Origin: Pyramidobacter sp.
Lineage (GTDB): Bacteria; Synergistota; Synergistia; Synergistales; Dethiosulfovibrionaceae
Length of the DNA stretch: 7,713 nt
Direction: 5' to 3'
NCBI GenBank assembly: GCA_017940445.1
Contig: JAGAYQ010000127.1
Location: 1 to 7,713, forward strand
The position numbers were made by a program, and so were the translations under genes. Positions 1 to 4,159 of the stretch are shown piece by piece; within the stretch, counting starts at the first letter, position 1, and every line of letters starts with the position of its first letter. The notes beneath the pieces are model-generated. The model ran no database searches. It was given only the letters and a program-made list of their open reading frames with translations, and was not told the origin of the DNA.

Positions 1-186
1 GACCTGCTGGAGGCCGTCAAGTCGATCAAGGACGTGCCCGTCATCAGCATGGACGAGCTGGCCGACAAGGCCGCTGCCATGGCCGGTCCGATGGAGCCTG
101 TGGAGACCACCGACCGCATCATCGGCGTGGTCGAGTGGCGCGACGGCACCGTCATCGACGTGGTGCGCCAGCTGGTGAAGAAGTAG
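1..186 (+). CDS. citF: Citrate lyase alpha subunit, C-terminal end (partial)
   Basis: Only the last 61 residues are present; the gene runs in from the left edge in the frame of base 1 and stops at TAG 184-186. The tail contains a GVVEWRDGTVIDVVRQLVKK-type ending, which I recognise as the C-terminus of citrate lyase alpha chains (EYRDG-hydrophobic-D-V-x-x-Q-V-K). That subunit is the acetyl-ACP:citrate CoA/ACP-transferase component of the CitDEF complex, which splits citrate into acetate and oxaloacetate in anaerobic citrate fermentation in the cytoplasm. If so, citD and citE should lie just upstream, outside the window. The gene is last in its operon, since a strong terminator follows within 50 bp. 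Another CoA-transferase-family protein with a similar tail cannot be excluded from 61 residues. Confidence 0.72.
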   Translation, partial: DLLEAVKSIKDVPVISMDELADKAAAMAGPMEPVETTDRIIGVVEWRDGTVIDVVRQLVKK

Positions 187-233
187 GCTTTTCATTCCAA
201 GCCTTAACACAAAGACACAAAGAAAAGCGTAAG

Positions 234-290
234 AAAACCCGCGGCGGAGGCATGGGAGAATCATTCCCAGCTTCCGCCGCGGGTTTATTC
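234..290. terminator. Bidirectional rho-independent terminator
   Basis: A perfect 14-bp stem pairs 235-248 with 273-286 (AAACCCGCGGCGGA against its complement) and is extended inward by a partly paired ATGGGAG/TTCCCA segment. The T-rich run after the right arm (TTTATTCTTTG) terminates + strand transcription from the citF-like gene. The left arm is flanked by A's, giving T's on the other strand, so it can also end the minus-strand gene whose stop is at 328. Confidence 0.9.
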
Positions 291-327
291 TTTGTTCATG
301 TTATTTCACGCAATACGTCAGTTCTGC

Positions 328-750
328 TCAGGCATCCATGATCTCGATCTTCAGCTCAAAGTCCGCGCCGGCGTCGTCGTTGTTTTCGGCCAGGGTGTAG
401 CGCAGGTCGATTGTGATGCACTTTTCGTCAAAAAAAACGTCGTACTGCCGCGTGCGCACGGCAAACTGCGTGGCAAAGCCCGAGGTGCTGTAATCCGCTT
501 TCGTGGTCGCGGCGGGGTCGAACAGCATCTTCATGACGACCGCGCCGTCGCGGTGCAGCAGCAGCTTTTCGCGGCCGATGTGCAGCCCGCTCCTGGTGAC
601 GCTGCCGTGTTCGTCGCGCTCGGTATAGGCGACGTAGTGCGCCTCGTCGTCGTGCGCGTACTCCCCCGCGCCTTCGGTGACGAATGTCTCGCCGTCCGTC
701 GTCGTCGTGATGCGCACGTTCACGTCTTTTTCCTTTTTCAGCCGTTCCAT
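328..750 (-). CDS. DUF1934 family protein (YwiB-like, calycin-type barrel)
   Basis: A 140-residue protein. The alternation of short beta-strand-like stretches (VNVRITTTTDGETF, HYVAYTE, KLLLHRDGAVVMKMLF, TQFAVRTRQYDVFFDEKCITIDLRYTL, FELKIEIMDA), the T/S-rich centre (TTKADYSTSGF) and the length match the DUF1934 family (B. subtilis YwiB type). These are small cytoplasmic beta-barrel proteins of unknown biochemical role. I chose ATG at 750 because a GGGAGGG ribosome site (759-765) lies 8 nt upstream. The longer reading frame from 795 would begin inside the -10 box of this gene's own promoter. The gene stands alone, divergent from the TIGR04076-HMA gene, and ends against the bidirectional terminator. 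No signal peptide or membrane segment is visible. Family assignment is from memory of the pattern. Confidence 0.8.
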   Translation of the reverse strand: MERLKKEKDVNVRITTTTDGETFVTEGAGEYAHDDEAHYVAYTERDEHGSVTRSGLHIGREKLLLHRDGAVVMKMLFDPAATTKADYSTSGFATQFAVRTRQYDVFFDEKCITIDLRYTLAENNDDAGADFELKIEIMDA

Positions 751-758
751 TCTGCACG

Positions 759-765
759 CCCTCCC
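759..765 (-). promoter_or_regulatory. Shine-Dalgarno site fixing the DUF1934 start
   Basis: GGGAGGG on the minus strand, 8 nt before ATG 750-748. It argues for the internal start rather than the upstream in-frame ATG at 795. Confidence 0.75.
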
Positions 766-783
766 GTGTTCGTTTTCGCGCCC

Positions 784-792
784 ATTGTAGCA
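784..792 (-). promoter_or_regulatory. Extended -10 promoter element for the DUF1934 gene
   Basis: On the minus strand this reads TGCTACAAT, an extended -10 (TGn plus TACAAT). The predicted start is near 777. No good -35 hexamer sits at the expected position (about 807-812), as is common for extended -10 promoters. It forms one arm of a palindrome shared with the divergent promoter. Confidence 0.6.
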
Positions 793-794
793 CA

Positions 795-803
795 TGCTAT
801 AAT
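795..803 (+). promoter_or_regulatory. Extended -10 promoter element for the TIGR04076-HMA/ACT operon
   Basis: TGCTATAAT has a consensus TATAAT at 798-803 preceded by the TGn extension. The predicted start is near 810, leaving a leader of about 30 nt before the AGGGGG ribosome site (826-831) and ATG 840. The -35 region (around 774-780) is poor (TTTCGC-like). Confidence 0.7.
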
Positions 804-839
804 TGATCGCACGAAAATCATCCTTAGGGGGACAAAGGT

Positions 840-1382
840 ATGCAGCACAAGTGCAAAGTGACCGTGATCGACAAAAAGCTGTTTCCAGATCTTCAAAAAA
901 AGTATCTCGCCGATCCGCAGTCGGGCGTCTGTCCGTTTTTCGAGGTAGGCGACGAATTTGTCTTCGCCCGCTATGCGGACGAGGACACGTTCTGGACGAT
1001 GACGAAAGGCAGGTTCTGCGCCGAAGCGTGGGACTGCGTGAGCCGCTACGTCTACACGGCGCTCCAGGGCGGCGCGATCATGCGCGGCTGGCCGAACGAC
1101 GACCGGCTGATGATCGCCTGCTGCAACGACGGCACGCGCCCGGTCATCTTCAAGATCGAACGCATGGATTACAAAGTCGTCAAAATCAGCGGCATGAAGT
1201 GCGGCCGCTGTGCCTCCGCCGTGAAAAAGGCGCTTGAGGCCGTGCCCGGCATCGAACGCGTCGATGTGCGTCTGGAGAAAAACTGGGCGGAAGTCTTCGT
1301 CGGCCTCGAAAACATCCCCGCAGACGAAGCCCTGACAGCCGCCGTCGAGCCGTGCGGCTTCGCCGTCACGGGGATCGACTGA
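840..1382 (+). CDS. TIGR04076-like domain fused to a heavy-metal-associated (HMA) domain
   Basis: A 180-residue cytoplasmic protein in two parts. Residues 1-108 follow the TIGR04076 pattern: KVTVIDKKLF start, VCPFFEVGDEF (30-40), FCAEAWD (59-65), IACCNDGTRPVIFKI (92-106). That small cysteine-containing family has no known function. Residues 111-180 look like an HMA ferredoxin-like metal-binding domain: the metal loop is GMKCGRC (118-124, Cys121 and Cys124), followed by a helix (ASAVKKALEAVPGIERVDV) and a final strand (PCGFAVTG). HMA domains of this form carry Cu(I), Zn or Cd through the two cysteines. Lys replaces the usual Thr in GMTC. The start is supported by AGGGGG at 826-831, 8 nt upstream. 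The ACT gene follows 16 nt downstream, probably co-transcribed. I infer a metal- or redox-linked role; the N-terminal cysteines (5, 31, 60, 66, 94, 95) may also bind metal. Confidence 0.8.
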   Translation: MQHKCKVTVIDKKLFPDLQKKYLADPQSGVCPFFEVGDEFVFARYADEDTFWTMTKGRFCAEAWDCVSRYVYTALQGGAIMRGWPNDDRLMIACCNDGTRPVIFKIERMDYKVVKISGMKCGRCASAVKKALEAVPGIERVDVRLEKNWAEVFVGLENIPADEALTAAVEPCGFAVTGID

Positions 1383-1398
1383 GCGTCAGGAGGGGACC

Positions 1399-1767
1399 AT
1401 GATCATCAAGCCGCTTGATTACGAGCTTTCCGTGTGCAAAGTCGCCGACGTATCGCAGCTCGACTTGTCGCAAGGATTTTTCTTCATCGGCAGGACCGAC
1501 GAAGAACTTTCGCTCGTCTGCGAAACGTCGCGCGTGCCGCCGTGCACGACCGCGTGCGATGACGGCTGGAAGGCGTTCCGCATCCAGGGCGTGCTCGACT
1601 TCTCACTGATCGGCATCCTCGCGAAGATCTCCGCGCTGCTGGCAGAAAACGGCGTGGGCATCTTCGCCGTGTCCACCTACAACACCGACTACATCCTCGT
1701 CAAGGAACCGCAGTTCGAGACGGCGCTGTCCGTCCTCGCCCGCTCCGGATACGAGAACGCGCGATAA
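1399..1767 (+). CDS. ACT domain-containing protein (COG3603-like)
   Basis: A 122-residue soluble protein. Residues 64-113 (GVLDFSLIGILAKISALLAENGVGIFAVSTYNTDYILVKE onward) are a clear ACT domain of the aspartokinase-regulatory kind: beta strand, helix with LAKISALLAENGV, then the ISTYNTDYILV-type strand typical of stand-alone double-ACT proteins of the COG3603/ACT_7 group. Residues 1-60 probably form the first, less conserved half. ACT domains bind small ligands, usually amino acids, at dimer interfaces; no catalytic domain is attached, so a regulatory or ligand-binding role is inferred. AGGAGGGG at 1388-1395 gives a strong ribosome site 3 nt before ATG 1399. It is the second gene of the operon and is followed directly by a strong terminator. 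Confidence 0.85.
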   Translation: MIIKPLDYELSVCKVADVSQLDLSQGFFFIGRTDEELSLVCETSRVPPCTTACDDGWKAFRIQGVLDFSLIGILAKISALLAENGVGIFAVSTYNTDYILVKEPQFETALSVLARSGYENAR

Positions 1768-1769
1768 CG

Positions 1770-1815
1770 AAACCGCCCCGCGAAAGCCTCAGAATGGCCT
1801 CCGCGGGGCGGTTTT
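1770..1815. terminator. Rho-independent terminator between convergent genes
   Basis: A perfect 13-bp stem pairs 1770-1782 (AAACCGCCCCGCG) with 1802-1814, with a 19-nt loop and four T's at the end. It lies 3 nt after the ACT stop and 14 nt past the stop of the minus-strand PLP enzyme gene, so it probably serves both, most clearly the + strand operon. Confidence 0.88.
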
Positions 1816-1828
1816 GCATGTGTGCAGC

Positions 1829-3016
1829 TTACTTTTTCGGCGCGCCGCTGGCATCCAGCGCGGCAGACAGATCGGCGATGAGGTCGGCGGGGTCTTCCAG
1901 GCCGATGCTGAAGCGGAAGAAGCCCTCGCGGTAGATCGGCGGATAGTGCGGGAGCTTGTCACTGTTTTTGTCATAATACACGATCAGGCTCTCGATATCG
2001 CCCAGCGACACGGCGTGCGTGATCAGCCTGAGGCTGTCGAGGAACTTCTGATGAACCTTCTCGTCACCGTTAATGTCGAACGCGATCATGCCGGAGAAGC
2101 CGCCGTGCATGTACTTCACAGCGCGGTCGAGCTGAGGGTGGCTTGCCTGGCCGGGATACCAGATGAAGCGCACGCGCGGATCGCCCTCCAGGAATTCGGC
2201 CACCGCCTGCGCGGCCTTGCAGTGCTGCGCCATGCGCAGAGGCACCGTGGTCAGGCCGCGGGCCACCAGCCAGGCGTTGAACGGGCTGAGGATGCCGCCG
2301 TAGTTGACCATCGCCTCCTCCTTGATCTTCGCCAGCAGCTCGGCGCGGCCCAGCACGCAGCCGCCGAGCGAATCGCCGTGGCCGTTGATGTATTTGGTCA
2401 TGCTGTGGATCTCAAGATCGGCGCCCAGCTTGAGCGGGTACAGGCAGATCGGGCCCGCGAACGTGGCGTCGACCGACAGCAGCGCGCCCGCATCGTGAGC
2501 GATTTTCGCCAGCTCCGGCAGATCGGCGATGCCCGTCGTCGGATTGCCCGGCGTCTCGGCGTGGATCAGCCTGGTATTGGGACGGATCGCTCGGCGTACC
2601 GCCTCCGTGTCGGTGATGTCGACGAACGTCACCTCGATCTTGTATTTCTTCGGCAGATACTCGCGGAACTGCAGGTTCGTCGCGCTGTAGCACACCTCGC
2701 TGATGATCGCGTGATCGCCCGTGTTGAGGAACGTGGTGAACACGCTCATCAGCGCCGCCACGCCGCTGCCGAACACCGCCGCATCTTCCGCGCCGATGAG
2801 CGCGCACAGCTTGTCCTGCAGCACCATCTGGTTGGGGTTGCGGTTGCGCTGATAGATGTTGCTGTTCGTGCCGCTCCAGTCCACCGGCGTGCCGTCGGTG
2901 GGGATGCGGTAGTTGCTCGTCAGATAGATCGGCTCGTTGATGGCGCCAAAAACGTCGTCGCGCCGAGCGCCGCCGTGCACCGCGATCGTGTTGAGGCTGA
3001 GAGATTTGTTTTCCAT
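1829..3016 (-). CDS. Cys/Met metabolism PLP-dependent enzyme (cystathionine gamma-synthase/lyase fold)
   Basis: A 395-residue cytoplasmic enzyme, full length for fold-type I PLP enzymes of the trans-sulfuration family. Visible landmarks: phosphate-binding loop FGSGVAAL (82-89); Y55 and R57 in YQRNRNPN, equivalent to the YSRxxNPT tyrosine/arginine that hold the PLP of the neighbouring subunit; D183 (SVDATFAGP) for the pyridine nitrogen; Schiff-base lysine K208 in HSMTKYINGHGD; carboxylate-binding R368 in FFRFSIGLED. Such enzymes cleave or form C-S bonds in cystathionine, homocysteine, methionine or cysteine. The exact substrate is not readable. The position of the methionine gamma-lyase cysteine (LYGC) is Ala112 in CYSAT, arguing against a classical methionine gamma-lyase. 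The start is supported by an AAAGGCGG site upstream of ATG 3016. It is divergent from a LysR-type gene with a LysR box in the gap, so amino-acid-responsive control is likely. Confidence 0.9.
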   Translation of the reverse strand: MENKSLSLNTIAVHGGARRDDVFGAINEPIYLTSNYRIPTDGTPVDWSGTNSNIYQRNRNPNQMVLQDKLCALIGAEDAAVFGSGVAALMSVFTTFLNTGDHAIISEVCYSATNLQFREYLPKKYKIEVTFVDITDTEAVRRAIRPNTRLIHAETPGNPTTGIADLPELAKIAHDAGALLSVDATFAGPICLYPLKLGADLEIHSMTKYINGHGDSLGGCVLGRAELLAKIKEEAMVNYGGILSPFNAWLVARGLTTVPLRMAQHCKAAQAVAEFLEGDPRVRFIWYPGQASHPQLDRAVKYMHGGFSGMIAFDINGDEKVHQKFLDSLRLITHAVSLGDIESLIVYYDKNSDKLPHYPPIYREGFFRFSIGLEDPADLIADLSAALDASGAPKK

Positions 3017-3061
3017 AAGTTTTTCCGCCTTTCGCGAAATATATTTTGTACTGATGCACTA

Positions 3062-3090
3062 AGCATACCCGAACTCGTTCAATCTGTAAA
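3062..3090 (-). promoter_or_regulatory. Promoter for the PLP enzyme gene
   Basis: On the minus strand: -35 TTTACA (3090-3085), 17-bp spacer, -10 TATGCT (3067-3062). The predicted start is near 3055, about 39 nt before the ATG. The spacer contains a short inverted repeat, GAAC-N2-GTTC (3071-3080). Confidence 0.7.
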
Positions 3091-3112
3091 ACGCAAAATT
3101 TTTCTTGTATCC

Positions 3113-3127
3113 ATCAAAAACAGTGAT
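3113..3127. promoter_or_regulatory. LysR-family recognition box (ATC-N9-GAT)
   Basis: ATCA (3113-3116), 7 bases, TGAT (3124-3127), which contains the classic LysR-family T-N11-A / ATC-N9-GAT dyad. Its centre (3120) is about 65 bp upstream of the predicted start of the PLP enzyme gene, the usual place for the high-affinity recognition site. It also borders the -35 of the LysR gene, as expected for autoregulation. Confidence 0.65.
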
Positions 3128-3138
3128 TGATTTATCAA
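3127..3138. promoter_or_regulatory. Second inverted repeat, TTGAT-N2-ATCAA, over the regulator's -35
   Basis: A perfect 5-bp inverted repeat directly abutting the ATC-N9-GAT box, so the half-site ATCAA occurs at 3113 and 3134, 21 bp (two helical turns) apart. It overlaps the -35 hexamer of the LysR promoter. It may be an extra subunit contact of the regulator; this is inference. Confidence 0.4.
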
Positions 3139-3155
3139 ACATTGCGCGCCATAAT
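3127..3155 (+). promoter_or_regulatory. Promoter for the LysR-type regulator
   Basis: -35 TTGATT (3127-3132), 17-bp spacer, -10 CATAAT (3150-3155). The predicted start is near 3162, a leader of about 20 nt. The -35 overlaps the putative operator. Confidence 0.7.
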
Positions 3156-3166
3156 AGGGCCACCGC

Positions 3167-3174
3167 AAGGAGGT
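3167..3174 (+). promoter_or_regulatory. Ribosome binding site fixing the LysR start
   Basis: AAGGAGGT, 9 nt before ATG 3184. The open frame extends back to an ATG at 3127, but that codon lies inside the promoter and lacks a ribosome site. Confidence 0.85.
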
Positions 3175-3183
3175 GCGTCACCC

Positions 3184-4083
3184 ATGGAACTTCGGCTGCT
3201 GCAAACATTTCTTCAGGTCGCCGCCACACAGAACTTCACCCGTGCCGCGCGCGCCCTCGGCTACTCACAGTCCAACGTCAGCGCGCAAATAGCAGCACTA
3301 GAGCAGAAAGTCGGCGCCCCGCTTTTCGACCGCATCGGACGGCGCGTGTTCCTCACCAGCTACGGCGAGCGCCTGCTGCCCCACGCACAAGACGCCGTAT
3401 CAGCCGCGCTGCGCGCCGAAAATCTGCTCAAGCCCGAAGGCGAATTATCGGGCACGCTGCGAGCCGGCATGGTCGACTCTCTATACGAGCTGATCTTTGA
3501 ACAGGCCGTCACCGCCTTCCACCGCCGTTTTCCCCGTGTTCGCGTCGAGCTGACCGTCGACGGAAGCTCCGCGCTCAAAGAGCAGCTTGCGCAGGGACTG
3601 ATCGACCTTGCCTGCCTTATCGACGATCCCCTGCCGACCGGCGCCTGGCGGCTGTGGCAGCGGCGCGAGACGAAGATCGCCGTCGCAGCCGCCCCGACGC
3701 ACCCTCTCGTGCGGCGCGAACGCCTCGAACTGGCCGACCTCAAAGACGAAGAATTCATCCTCATGGAAGACACCGCGTCATACAGCGCCCATTTCCTCAG
3801 CGCCGCCTCGAGGACATTCGAGCCGCGAGCGTTTTTAAAACTCCAGAGCGCCGCCATGGCCCTGCGCCTGACGCAGAACGGCCGCTGCCTCACCGTGCTG
3901 CCGCGCTACGCCATCGCCGCAGGCATTCGTGCCGGCACCATAGCCGCGCTGAACGTGACCGACCTCGACATCACCCAGGAAGCGCAGCTGGTCCTCCACC
4001 CCGGCAAAGCCGTCACCCCGCAGATCGAAGGCTTTTTGACCGAGCTGGGAAAGGCGCTCGACGCCGTGCTGGAGGAAGGGTAA
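3184..4083 (+). CDS. LysR family transcriptional regulator
   Basis: A 299-residue regulator of typical family length. Residues 1-60 hold the winged helix-turn-helix (LRLLQTFLQVAATQNFTRAARALGYSQSNVSAQIAALEQKVGAPLFDR, the family signature, followed by the RRVFLTSYGERLL wing). Residues about 90-295 form the two-lobe periplasmic-binding-protein-like effector domain (GTLRAGMVDSL start; inner lobe around DLACLIDDPLPTG; C-terminal GRCLTVLPRYA). It acts as a tetramer on DNA, usually activating a divergent target on binding a small ligand. Here the divergent gene is the Cys/Met PLP enzyme, so a sulfur amino acid or derivative is the plausible ligand (inference). The true start is the ATG at 3184 (see the AAGGAGGT site); from there the MELRLLQTF start matches the family. 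It is followed 3 nt later by a terminator. Confidence 0.93.
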   Translation: MELRLLQTFLQVAATQNFTRAARALGYSQSNVSAQIAALEQKVGAPLFDRIGRRVFLTSYGERLLPHAQDAVSAALRAENLLKPEGELSGTLRAGMVDSLYELIFEQAVTAFHRRFPRVRVELTVDGSSALKEQLAQGLIDLACLIDDPLPTGAWRLWQRRETKIAVAAAPTHPLVRRERLELADLKDEEFILMEDTASYSAHFLSAASRTFEPRAFLKLQSAAMALRLTQNGRCLTVLPRYAIAAGIRAGTIAALNVTDLDITQEAQLVLHPGKAVTPQIEGFLTELGKALDAVLEEG

Positions 4084-4086
4084 AAC

Positions 4087-4127
4087 ACGCCGGGCCGGAA
4101 GATTTTCGCTTCCGGCCCGGTGTTTTT
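4087..4127. terminator. Rho-independent terminator after the LysR gene
   Basis: A 12-bp stem, 4090-4101 with 4109-4120 (CCGGGCCGGAAG and complement), 7-nt loop, then TGTTTTT. The other strand reads through to TGTTTTA, so it can also close the minus-strand operon that ends at 4160. Confidence 0.9.
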
Positions 4128-4159
4128 GCACTAAGGTATTCGATTGCTGACTGTACACG

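Noticed and set aside
292..861. + strand open frame (189 aa) opposite the DUF1934 gene
   Set aside because: It begins right after the terminator, runs through the divergent promoter and has a biased, domain-free product; a shadow frame.
1770..1815. Regulatory RNA or attenuator in the gap after the ACT gene
   Set aside because: The hairpin is a simple perfect stem followed by T's between convergent stops, which a terminator explains fully.
1814..3130. Long + strand open frame (438 aa) opposite the PLP enzyme gene
   Set aside because: It is the antisense shadow of a gene with clear PLP-enzyme motifs; its product is Arg/Val/His-rich with no recognisable domain, as expected in GC-rich DNA.
3127..3183. 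N-terminal extension of the LysR protein from an ATG at 3127
   Set aside because: The extension would overlap the promoter and operator and lacks a ribosome site; the ATG at 3184 has AAGGAGGT and the family-typical start.
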